From an uncultured Clostridia bacterium (lineage in GTDB: Bacteria > Bacillota > Clostridia > Oscillospirales > Acutalibacteraceae): 32,768 nucleotides of DNA. Of the stretch, positions 23,275 through 31,023 are shown in pieces. Below the pieces are notes generated by a model that was given only the letters and a program-made list of their open reading frames with translations, did no database searches and was not told the origin of the DNA. The stretch's first letter is position 1; each line of letters begins with the position of its first letter. Location: positions 1 to 32,768 of the forward strand of contig CAMHMN010000029.1 in the NCBI GenBank assembly GCA_946186245.1. The letters are read 5' to 3'. A program made the position numbers and the translations under genes.

Positions 23275-23351
23275 TTTTTTGTGCCACTGAGGAATATTTT
23301 ATGATGATAAAATACCAAAGCGGCAACATTATTTTTTAGGAGGAAGTTCTT

Positions 23352-24710
23352 TTGGAAAAGCTCTTTCATCTCAAGGAACACAACACCAACATAAGAACAG
23401 AGATCATTGCCGGACTGACCACATTCTTCACAATGGCATACATCATCTTTCTTAATCCTACCATTCTGGGCGAAGGCACTCCCGCCGGAATGAGCAACAC
23501 CGCCGTCATCACCGCGACCTGCATCGCGGCGGCCATCGGCACATGGCTCATCGGCTGGCTGTCCAATTACCCGATGGCCCAGGCTCCCGGTCTGGGACTC
23601 AACGCGGTATTCTCCTTCACTCTCTGCGGTGCGTTCGGTCTTTCCGCAGGCGCTGCTCTGTCGGCTGTCTTCATTGCCGGCATCATCTTCATCCTGCTCA
23701 CCGTCACTGGAGCAAGAACCGCTATCGTCAAGGCCATTCCCCTCAGCCTCAAAAAGGCTCTCGGCGCCGGCATCGGTCTTTTCATCGCCCTGATCGGCTT
23801 CGTCAACGCCGGCATCGTCGTGGGTGAGAAATCCGCTGCCACCACCGTCGGTATGGGCAGCTTCGCAAGCCCTGTGGTCCTGCTGGCTGTTGTCGGTCTG
23901 ATCATCACCATCGTGCTGGTGGTCGCCAAGGTCCCCGCGGCTCTCTTCATTTCCATGATCGCAACCTCCGTTATCGGCTGCATCATGCAGTTCGTCTTCC
24001 AAATCAATGTCGGCGTATCCGCTCCCACAAGCTGGGTTCCCTACCTCGACTTCTCCATGTTCGGCAAGTGCTTCGCCAGCTTCGGCGACCTTCTGAAGGC
24101 TCCTGTCGCTTCCCTGATTGCCACCATGATCACCCTCGTGCTGGTGGATATGTTCGACACCATCGGCACCCTGATCGGCGCTGCCGACAAGGCCGGCTAT
24201 CTCGATGAGAACGGCGATCTGCCCAAGATCGAGAGAGCTATGCTGGCTGACGCCATCGCCACCTCCACCGGCGCTGTCATGGGCACCTCCACCGTCACTA
24301 CTTACGTGGAATCCACCTCCGGCATCTCCGCCGGCGGCAGAACAGGTCTGACCTCCACCGTCACAGGCATCTGCTTCCTCCTGGGTCTGTTCCTCTCCCC
24401 CATTGTCGGACTTGTCCCCAGTGCTGCCACCGCTCCGATTCTCATCGTGGTCGGCGTTATGATGTGTGCTTCCCTCAAGGACATCGACTGGAGCGATATC
24501 GAGGTTGCCATTCCCTGCTTCCTCACCGTTGTGGGCATGCCTTTCTTCTACTCCATCACGGACGGTCTGGCACTCGGCTTCATCGCTTACGTCGTCGTCA
24601 AGCTGGCCAGAGCCAAGTTCAAGGAGATCCATCCGCTCATGTACGTCATCGTCGCCCTCTTCATACTCAAGTATGTCCTCTCTGCCCTCTCGGCTATCGG
24701 CGTGCTTTGA
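23352..24710 (+). CDS. NCS2 family purine permease (AzgA/PbuG-like)
   Basis: This 452-residue membrane protein imports nucleobases, probably adenine, guanine or hypoxanthine, by proton symport. It has the AzgA-group start IRTEIIAGLTTFFTMAYIIF, the conserved QAPGLGLNAVFSF, VDMFDTIGTLIGAADKAG, and the signature TSTVTTYVESTSGISAGGRT. About twelve membrane segments fit the normal length. The TTG at 23352 is chosen because AGGAGG lies eight bases upstream. It is monocistronic, with its own promoter and a strong terminator. Confidence 0.94.
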   Translation: MEKLFHLKEHNTNIRTEIIAGLTTFFTMAYIIFLNPTILGEGTPAGMSNTAVITATCIAAAIGTWLIGWLSNYPMAQAPGLGLNAVFSFTLCGAFGLSAGAALSAVFIAGIIFILLTVTGARTAIVKAIPLSLKKALGAGIGLFIALIGFVNAGIVVGEKSAATTVGMGSFASPVVLLAVVGLIITIVLVVAKVPAALFISMIATSVIGCIMQFVFQINVGVSAPTSWVPYLDFSMFGKCFASFGDLLKAPVASLIATMITLVLVDMFDTIGTLIGAADKAGYLDENGDLPKIERAMLADAIATSTGAVMGTSTVTTYVESTSGISAGGRTGLTSTVTGICFLLGLFLSPIVGLVPSAATAPILIVVGVMMCASLKDIDWSDIEVAIPCFLTVVGMPFFYSITDGLALGFIAYVVVKLARAKFKEIHPLMYVIVALFILKYVLSALSAIGVL

Positions 24711-24748
24711 TCGCAAAACCGGATGACAACTGAATTATTACATTAACA

Positions 24749-24812
24749 GAAAAACCTGTCGGTTCGCCCCTCCCCCCTCACGGAGAGAAGCGAAAACCGA
24801 CAGGTTTTTTTT
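24749..24812. terminator. Bidirectional terminator between the NCS2 gene and plsC
   Basis: ACCTGTCGGTT (24754-24764) and AACCGACAGGT (24795-24805) pair over 11 bp, flanked by an A run on the left and eight T on the right. It serves both convergent genes. Confidence 0.92.
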
Positions 24813-24838
24813 GATGCAGTAAATGAAATTGTCTGAAT

Positions 24839-25576
24839 TCAGTCGTTGCCAAAAGCATCCTTGGCCTGAGCGACAAGCTGCTGTGTCTTCGACGGAAGCT
24901 CCTTGAATTCCGCGCGACCCATTCCCTCCGTTTCAATGGGAGGAAGGATGGCGAGATTTACCTTGCCGGGCTTGATCCAGTAACCGTTTTTCTCAAAAAG
25001 AGCGCCGGTTCCGTCGAGTGCCACCGGAACAACAGGCGCGCCGGTCTTCTGTGCCACCTTGAAGGCGCCGCCTTTGAATTCGCCGATTTCCTCGGTCTTG
25101 CTGCGGGTGCCTTCGGGGAAGATGATCGCCGAATAGCCGTCGTTGATGACCTCGATCATTTTGTTGATGGCCTCTATGCCGGCCTTCATGTCGGCGCGGT
25201 CAACGTACACGCAGTGGATTTCCTTCATCCAGAGCCTGATGAGCGGAACCTTGCCGATGCTCGCCTTGGAAAGAATCGCGTGCGGCTTGTCGAGATGCGC
25301 CAGCAGCACCAGTATATCAAAGAAGCTCTGGTGGTTGCTTGCGAATACGCAGGTGCGGCCTTCCGGAATATTCTCCCTGCCGGTCACCGTCACCTTTGCG
25401 CCTGCCATGAAGAGCAGCCTGCGCGCCCAGTTGCGGACGATTTTGTCCACCAGCGCATCGCGTTTCTCACGCGGCCAGTGTTTATTGGCCCACTGTACTC
25501 TCAGCCAAACGAACATGAGTAGCAGCAGCTCAATCCACATATAGCCCTGAAATGTAATCGTCCTCAGTATCATCAT
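24839..25576 (-). CDS. plsC: 1-acyl-sn-glycerol-3-phosphate acyltransferase
   Basis: PlsC acylates lysophosphatidic acid at the membrane to give phosphatidic acid. The 245-residue protein has an N-terminal hydrophobic anchor (MWIELLLLMFVWL), the catalytic NHQSFFD (NHx4D), the substrate-binding IIFPEGTRSKT, and VVPVALDGT. The ATG at 25576 has GGAGG at good spacing; a longer frame to 25651 would begin within the greA terminator. It follows greA but is separated from it by a terminator hairpin, so it may have a separate promoter or rely on read-through. Confidence 0.93.
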   Translation of the reverse strand: MMILRTITFQGYMWIELLLLMFVWLRVQWANKHWPREKRDALVDKIVRNWARRLLFMAGAKVTVTGRENIPEGRTCVFASNHQSFFDILVLLAHLDKPHAILSKASIGKVPLIRLWMKEIHCVYVDRADMKAGIEAINKMIEVINDGYSAIIFPEGTRSKTEEIGEFKGGAFKVAQKTGAPVVPVALDGTGALFEKNGYWIKPGKVNLAILPPIETEGMGRAEFKELPSKTQQLVAQAKDAFGND

Positions 25577-25627
25577 TCTTATAATCCTCCATAAAAGACA
25601 ATCGGTGTCTTCTGCTTTTGCAACGCT

Positions 25628-25681
25628 CAAAAAGCTGCTGCCCGTCATCAAGGCATTTCTGCCATATCAGGCAACAGCTTC
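25628..25681 (-). terminator. Terminator between greA and plsC
   Basis: AAGCTGTTGCC and its near-complement (plus-strand 25670-25680 with 25632-25643) make an 11-bp stem with one G-U pair, followed on the minus strand by five T. Confidence 0.75.
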
Positions 25682-25693
25682 TGTTTACTTATC

Positions 25694-26182
25694 TTATTTG
25701 GATGCGCTGATTTCCAGTATCTGATAGGTCAGCACGCCGCCGGGAGCTTCCACGTCCACCAGCTCATCGACATGCTTGCCCAGAACGGCTCTGCCAACGG
25801 GGCATTCGTCTGAAATACTGCCTCTGAGCGGATCGGCTTCTGTGGAACCGACGATCTGGTATTCTTCTTCCTCATTGCTCTCCACATCCAGAAGCTTTAC
25901 GGTGCTGCCGATCTTCACCACGTCGTTGGAAAGCTCGGATTCGTCGATGATCTCGACATTTTTGAGCATGGTTTCCAGCTCGAGAATTCTGCTCTCAACC
26001 TGCGCCTGCTCGTTCTTGGCTTCGTCGTATTCGCTGTTTTCACTCAAGTCGCCGAAGGAAAGAGCCACTTTGATTTTGTCGGCTATGTCCCTTCTTTTGA
26101 CGGATTTGAGATATTCCAGTTCTTCCTCGCGCTGTTTAAGACCCTCAGCGGTCAGCTTGAATTGCCTTACATTGTTTGCCAT
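25694..26182 (-). CDS. greA: Transcription elongation factor GreA
   Basis: GreA enters the RNA polymerase secondary channel and stimulates cleavage of backtracked transcripts. The 162-residue protein has the N-terminal coiled coil with the acidic tip [13 protein letters not shown] that positions the catalytic metal, and a C-terminal FKBP-like domain ([21 protein letters not shown]). The length is normal. GGGAG precedes the ATG, and a perfect promoter lies at 26245-26273. Confidence 0.97.
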   Translation of the reverse strand: MANNVRQFKLTAEGLKQREEELEYLKSVKRRDIADKIKVALSFGDLSENSEYDEAKNEQAQVESRILELETMLKNVEIIDESELSNDVVKIGSTVKLLDVESNEEEEYQIVGSTEADPLRGSISDECPVGRAVLGKHVDELVDVEAPGGVLTYQILEISASK

Positions 26183-26244
26183 ACTCTGCGATCTCCCTTT
26201 GCTGTAATGATTTGACGATGAATCAATGCTGTCATGTGGGATAT

Positions 26245-26273
26245 ATTATATCCTCATTGAGATAAAATGTCAA
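26245..26273 (-). promoter_or_regulatory. Consensus sigma-A promoter of greA
   Basis: On the minus strand, TTGACA (26268-26273) and TATAAT (26245-26250) are perfect hexamers with a 17-base spacer. Confidence 0.92.
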
Positions 26274-26327
26274 TAATGAATTTGCGCACAATCGTTCGTG
26301 CGAAGCGCCGGAACAGTTGCCGGGTGA

Positions 26328-28496
26328 TCAGAGGGATTTCAGTACCGAAACCACCGACAGCGCCAGCATGACAAGCTGAAGCGTCATAAGCTGTACCGAA
26401 TCTATCGCAAATGTCCCGACACAGCTCAGCCCGATGGCGAAGAGCATTCCCATGCAGAAGCAGATGCTTTGTATCATCAGACTCACGCCTTCCGTATCCC
26501 TGAGAAGGACAGCCGCCCTGATCGCTTCGGACAGTGCCCTGAGGCTGCCGTCGGTGGCAATGAGCGCATCCTGTGACCGGGTAACCTTGAACGTCACCGA
26601 ATCATACACACTGCTGCCTTCGTTGTCCAGTATGGAAATATATCTGGGCGGAATATCAAACACCGATTTGATGAGCTGGATATTGATGTTGGCGTCACAG
26701 GTGTAGACCATGATGCTGGTGCCGTCCTCAATCAGCTGAAGCAGAGCGCTGCGGGCGGACATCGCCGCTTTGTATTCCAGCATATAAACGCCCATCAGTC
26801 GGTTGTTGACCGCCACGTACAGCATCTGGAAGCATTGATTCTTCCTCATGGCTTCAAATTCGTCCAGACGGGCAAGTCCACCGCCCGGAATCAGCACGCG
26901 GTGAAGCTCCATCATGTCCCTGTTGCCCACCAGCACCTTCTTGTCCTTGACCCATGCCGAAATGCCAAGCTCGGTTTCGTATGTAATGCTGTCCACTCGC
27001 TGTCTGAGCCTTGCGTCATCGCGGATCAGCTCGCCGAATACCTCGGCCAGAGCCCCTCCCGAATCCAACAGCACGGAAGCCGCCATGGAGGTGATTTCAT
27101 CTATCTCCATATCGTTGATGGCAAAGCTCTTGCGCACCCGGATGCTTCCTCTCGGAAAGAGATCGGTGGTGTTGATGGCAAAAGCGTCGGTATCCCCGAA
27201 TTTGTCCACGGCATTCCATCCGGTGAGCAACGCGCCGTTTCTGCGCAGGGATTTAGCAAGCCGGAAGAGCGGAACCTCAAAGCTGAGCATGCCGGTAATC
27301 GGGATGCCGATAATCAGGGATGCACAAAAGGCCGAGAATGCCATACTCACCGGATCGCCGCTGCCAAGCAGGCATCTCACCGCCGCGACTCCCGCCGCCA
27401 GTACCGAAACGATCAGCAGCACGGGATAGATGCGGGACATAAGTATCGAGCATTTGTCCTCACGGCATGCGTTGGTGAAATAATTGGAAAGATGCCTTGT
27501 TTTCACCACGTACGCGATTTTCGCGCTGCGGCTGCCGGAAGCGTGTCTCAGATCGGCGGCTATCGGGCTGTCGTCGGCTGACATCACTTCGCTGTGGATT
27601 CCCTTTTGGGAAGCAAAGGCGAAGCCGCGTTCCACCCGTGATGTGTGCAGCAGACGGTTGACGGTGTATACCAGCACCGCCAGACATGTCGGCGCGGCGA
27701 AGTTGCCGGTTACCGGGGCTTTGAAAATCAGCGACGCCGCAATGAGATAAATCAGATGAAGCAGCTCCGCAAGTATGGCCGCGGAAACGGCGGTCAGCGT
27801 GCTGAAACGCCCGGTGAAGAGATCCTTGATTCCCTCTTTTATGTCCCTGAAAGAGATAACGGTTGCAAATCCAAGTCCGATCAGGGAAATGACCGGATAA
27901 ATGACGGTAGCGCTTTCGGGAGTGCGGATTCCCTTCAGCGACAGGCCAAAAACGGGGAGAAGATCAATCACCACCAGGAACAGGGAAATGACGGAAAGCT
28001 CAAACAGATTGAACTTCATGCGCTTGATCAGGCTTCCAAGATCCACTCGGATTTTTTCCGCTTCCTTTCTGCTGCGGTATCTCGCCGAAGCGAGCTTTCT
28101 GGCGTCGCTGCCCGAAAACCTTCCGCTGTCGATGGATTGGTCGGATTTAATGCGCCTTTCCAGATCAAAAAGGTCGATGCTGCTCTCGCGGCTGCGAACC
28201 TTGCGCTTCTGATTTCCTTTGAGAATGCTGTCCGCCGGATCAAAATCGACTGCCGAAAGCGGCACAGGATCATATTCCTCCTGCACGGGAGCCATTCTGT
28301 CCGCGAGAGAAAGATCCAGCCGGACAAACGCAATCACGCCCCGGGCCAGCCTCAGATTACCTTTTCCCTTTGCGGCAGGCTGGCTCATATTCCAGCCCTT
28401 CGGCAAGGGCAGGGCTTCCATGACATAGGAAATATCATCGGCTTGCAACGGACGCTTTTTTAATGAAATGGTCGTGCTTTCATCGTTGCGATTCAA
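26328..28496 (-). CDS. Degenerate P1B-type ATPase-like membrane protein (pseudo-P-type ATPase)
   Basis: A 722-residue protein with no functional family name that I can assign. The layout follows a metal-type P-ATPase: a basic cytosolic N-terminus (1-163), four hydrophobic segments (about 164-184, 195-215, 234-258, 266-283), a short loop where the A domain should be, two more (354-377, 384-404), a large cytosolic region, and two final segments (670-693, 698-719). FGDTDAFAINTTDLFPRG lines up with the DTVAFDKTGTLT motif, but Asn442 stands for the phosphorylated Asp. VKDKKVLVGNRDMM matches the N-domain VDGKRVLVGN, and VYTCDAN stands for TGDN. ATDGSLRALSEAIRAA matches the helix before the last membrane pair, but the GDGxND segment before it is missing, as is TGE. 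TTG at 28496 is chosen because GGGAGG lies nine bases upstream. Fold by alignment is likely; transport seems impossible without the Asp. Confidence 0.75.
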   Translation of the reverse strand: MNRNDESTTISLKKRPLQADDISYVMEALPLPKGWNMSQPAAKGKGNLRLARGVIAFVRLDLSLADRMAPVQEEYDPVPLSAVDFDPADSILKGNQKRKVRSRESSIDLFDLERRIKSDQSIDSGRFSGSDARKLASARYRSRKEAEKIRVDLGSLIKRMKFNLFELSVISLFLVVIDLLPVFGLSLKGIRTPESATVIYPVISLIGLGFATVISFRDIKEGIKDLFTGRFSTLTAVSAAILAELLHLIYLIAASLIFKAPVTGNFAAPTCLAVLVYTVNRLLHTSRVERGFAFASQKGIHSEVMSADDSPIAADLRHASGSRSAKIAYVVKTRHLSNYFTNACREDKCSILMSRIYPVLLIVSVLAAGVAAVRCLLGSGDPVSMAFSAFCASLIIGIPITGMLSFEVPLFRLAKSLRRNGALLTGWNAVDKFGDTDAFAINTTDLFPRGSIRVRKSFAINDMEIDEITSMAASVLLDSGGALAEVFGELIRDDARLRQRVDSITYETELGISAWVKDKKVLVGNRDMMELHRVLIPGGGLARLDEFEAMRKNQCFQMLYVAVNNRLMGVYMLEYKAAMSARSALLQLIEDGTSIMVYTCDANINIQLIKSVFDIPPRYISILDNEGSSVYDSVTFKVTRSQDALIATDGSLRALSEAIRAAVLLRDTEGVSLMIQSICFCMGMLFAIGLSCVGTFAIDSVQLMTLQLVMLALSVVSVLKSL

Positions 28497-28539
28497 ATTA
28501 ACAATCCTCCCTCTCACGGTGCAGCCTCCAAAATAACAA

Positions 28540-28588
28540 AAAAACGGCTACAGCGCGGAAAAACGACATTTCTTCAATGCCGTTTTTC
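28540..28588 (-). terminator. Terminator after the octapeptide-repeat gene
   Basis: Arms 28558-28570 and 28576-28588 pair over 13 bp with one G-U. On the minus strand a T run follows, and a second GCCGTTTTTTT stretch can extend the structure. No clear promoter is visible between it and the next gene start at 28496. Confidence 0.75.
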
Positions 28589-28620
28589 TCTGTTGCGAAA
28601 TTAATGATAGTTATTTGAGA

Positions 28621-30960
28621 TTACTTTCTCTTTTTAAATCTGCCGCCGGTCGATCTGGTCTCTTTGTTTTCGGTCTCTCCGGACGGCGAGGGGCGATCGG
28701 AGGAAATGGATCTTCCGCCGAATCCCAGACCGAAATCGTCCTGCTCGCCGGCCATGTCGCCAAAGCCGCCGTCGCCGAACGGATCGTCGCCGAAGGAATC
28801 GTTGTCAGACGGGGGATCGCCAAAAGCATTGTCTCCGAATGTATTATCGCCGAACGGATCGTCGCCAAATCCGTCGTCACCTGTCGAATAATCCTCAAAA
28901 CCGGAGTCCGTGAAAATGTCGTTTCCGAGGGTATTCTCTTCAAAGCCGCCGTTTTCAAATCCGTTGCTGCCGGACGAAAATTCGTCAAAGCCGGCGTCTT
29001 CAAAATCGTTGCTTACGGGCGTATTGTCGCTGAATCCGGCGTTTTCCAAACCGTTATCCGCCGGCGCAGTCTCCTGCGGCGGGGTGTGAAAACTGAAATC
29101 CATGTTTTCAAAGGGGCTGGGCGTGTAGCTCAGATTGTTCTGCTCGGGTGCCGCCGCCTGAATCGGTTCGGGAACGGGCTGCGGCGCGGCGACAGGCGCC
29201 ACCGGTTCAACGGGCTCATTCCTTCTGTATTCCGCAGCGGGCTGGGAATCCTCCTGGCGTCTGCGATAAGGCGGTTCGTAAGGCGGCTGCGGATATGACT
29301 CCCTGCGCGGTTCATCCTGTCTGGAATAACGGTCGTCGTATCTGCCGTCACGGCGGTCGTCGTATCTGCTGTCGCGGCGGTCGTCGTATCTGCTGTCGCG
29401 GCGGTCGTCGTATCTGCTGTCGCGGCGGTCGTCGTATCTGCTGTCACGGCGGTCGTCGTATCTGCCGTCACGGCGGTCGTCGTATCTGCCGTCGCGGCGG
29501 TCGTCGTATCTGCCGTCGCGGCGGTCGTCGTATCTGCCGTCGCGGCGGTCGTCGTATCTGTCGTCGCGGCGGTCATAATAATAGTCGCGGTCGTCGTATC
29601 TGTCGCGGCGATCGTCGTATCTGTCGTCGCGGCGTCGGTGCTCGTTGAACCGGCGTTCTTTGCGGCCGGAATCCCTGCGCTCCTCATACTCATTTCTTTC
29701 ATAAGACTCCTGAGGAGGATAGGAAGGATACTGCGGATACTGCGGCGGATATGACGGGTACTGCCCGTACATCGGCATGGGCATCGGCATGGGCATCGGA
29801 TAGGGAATCGGTATGGTCTGTATCGGATAATTTCCCGACTGATTCTGTGTGGAATTGGGAATGACAACCGGATAAGGCATCATCTGATTCATGGGGTTAG
29901 CGGGATAGGACGGATACAGTCCTCCGTAAGGAATATAATCCTGATTGATTTTGTCCTGATCGTTGTTCATGTAGTATTCATCCTCATCTGGGTCATCATA
30001 CTTATCATATCTATCGTATTTACCGAAAGAATAATAATCGTCCTCATGACGCGGGCGTTCGTCGGTTTGTCCGTGAAGCGGCGGAAGCGGAGGGTCATTT
30101 CTCTGCTCTGTGCGGAGTGTCGGCGCAGGCTTGGGCTGAGGTTCGGGTGCAGACTCCGGTTCCGGCTTGGGCTGAGGTTCGGGTACCGGCTGAGGCTCCG
30201 CCGCCGTCAGAGAAGCAAAAACCGAATCCGGACGCATTTCGGGAAGGAAGGATTCCTCCTCCGTCGGCGTGGTTTTTTTGGGAGTGACTTTTTTGGTTTC
30301 CTTTTTGTCGGCTTTTTTGTCGTTCTTTTTGTCAGCCTTTTTATTTGCCTTTTTAGAAGGCTTTTTGGAAGGCTCCGGCTCGACGACGCTCTCGATTACC
30401 TCCGGCTGCTCCTCCTGCTTTTTGTTTTTCTTTTTGAATGAAAACTTCGGCTCGGGCGGTTCGGAATGCTCTTCAAAATAGCTTTCAAAATCTCTCACGT
30501 CGCTCGCGTTTGATTCGTCATAGGACAGTCCCGCCAGCAATTCCCTGGCAGACTCGCTGTCGGAATAAACCGAGCTTTCGGGATAAACGTCGTCTTCGCT
30601 CTCGTCGTCGTCAACCGGGTCAAATAAATAGGAAAACTCCGATTCGGTGTTTCTTTTGGGGACAATTCTGTTTTCACGGCTGCTGCGGTCGCGCGGCGCG
30701 GATATCATGGTGGACCGTGAAGGGTCGAATATATGCTCGTCGGTAAGCGTTTCATCGTTGTCGTCCAGACGTTCGCGCCTGCCCAGAAGACCTCTCTTTT
30801 TCTTTGGCAGATCGGCGGTCTTTTCCGCGTTTTTCTTTTTCGCCTCGCGCAGTTCCTTGCGGCTTAATTTTTTGGGCTGTTCACCGAAATCCATGTTGTC
30901 GGGATCTGCTATATCTGTTTCAAAATCGTTGTTGTAGCTGAAATCATCTTCAAAACCCAT
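28621..30960 (-). CDS. Large low-complexity protein with RYDDRRDG octapeptide repeats
   Basis: I do not recognise this 779-residue protein. There is no signal peptide or membrane segment, and nearly all of it looks disordered. In order: an acidic N-terminus (MGFEDDFSYNNDFETD), basic KKK-rich blocks, a long Lys/Ala/Pro/Glu region (PEPQPKPEPESAPEPQPKP), a Tyr/Pro/Met-rich part (PYPMPMPMPMPMYG), an Arg/Asp/Tyr region with nine near-perfect RYDDRRD(G/S) octapeptides, and a C-terminus of FGDDPFGDNTFGDN-type repeats. Arg/Tyr-rich repeats of this kind often bind RNA or form condensates; that is inference. GGAGG lies six bases before the ATG at 30960. It follows the other low-complexity gene by 63 bases and is followed by a terminator. 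Confidence 0.8.
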   Translation of the reverse strand: MGFEDDFSYNNDFETDIADPDNMDFGEQPKKLSRKELREAKKKNAEKTADLPKKKRGLLGRRERLDDNDETLTDEHIFDPSRSTMISAPRDRSSRENRIVPKRNTESEFSYLFDPVDDDESEDDVYPESSVYSDSESARELLAGLSYDESNASDVRDFESYFEEHSEPPEPKFSFKKKNKKQEEQPEVIESVVEPEPSKKPSKKANKKADKKNDKKADKKETKKVTPKKTTPTEEESFLPEMRPDSVFASLTAAEPQPVPEPQPKPEPESAPEPQPKPAPTLRTEQRNDPPLPPLHGQTDERPRHEDDYYSFGKYDRYDKYDDPDEDEYYMNNDQDKINQDYIPYGGLYPSYPANPMNQMMPYPVVIPNSTQNQSGNYPIQTIPIPYPMPMPMPMPMYGQYPSYPPQYPQYPSYPPQESYERNEYEERRDSGRKERRFNEHRRRDDRYDDRRDRYDDRDYYYDRRDDRYDDRRDGRYDDRRDGRYDDRRDGRYDDRRDGRYDDRRDSRYDDRRDSRYDDRRDSRYDDRRDSRYDDRRDGRYDDRYSRQDEPRRESYPQPPYEPPYRRRQEDSQPAAEYRRNEPVEPVAPVAAPQPVPEPIQAAAPEQNNLSYTPSPFENMDFSFHTPPQETAPADNGLENAGFSDNTPVSNDFEDAGFDEFSSGSNGFENGGFEENTLGNDIFTDSGFEDYSTGDDGFGDDPFGDNTFGDNAFGDPPSDNDSFGDDPFGDGGFGDMAGEQDDFGLGFGGRSISSDRPSPSGETENKETRSTGGRFKKRK
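29339..29554 (-). repeat. 24-bp coding repeat, nine copies (RYDDRRDG/S)
   Basis: Nine consecutive 24-bp units encode RYDDRRDG or RYDDRRDS: one G unit, four S units and four G units along the plus strand. Blocks of identical variants suggest unit duplication in groups. Confidence 0.97.
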
Positions 30961-31023
30961 ATCTATCCTCCGTTTTAGATTGATAATGGTCACATAGTTT
31001 TACACCGGAATCCACGGTGCGGC

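Larger units (their letters stand above)
23023..23351. other. Divergent intergenic region between vanZ-like and NCS2 genes
   Basis: It holds the minus-strand promoter (23109-23137) with an overlapping palindrome and the plus-strand NCS2 promoter (23246-23274). The AT-rich segment between them shows no gene. I looked for a purine riboswitch and did not find one. Confidence 0.7.

Noticed and set aside
23275-23351. Purine riboswitch before the purine permease gene
   Set aside because: The leader is about 70 bases and lacks the three-way-junction core sequences and a terminator or anti-terminator pair.
23268-24716. 482-residue minus-strand open frame opposite the NCS2 permease gene
   Set aside because: Highly acidic, low-complexity translation without a ribosome-binding site; it is the shadow of a strongly codon-biased real gene.
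29130-29867. Alternative-frame Thr/Ala-rich repeat protein
   Set aside because: The 24-bp repeat keeps all frames open; the RYDDRRDG frame alone is continuous with a full-length gene and a good ribosome-binding site.
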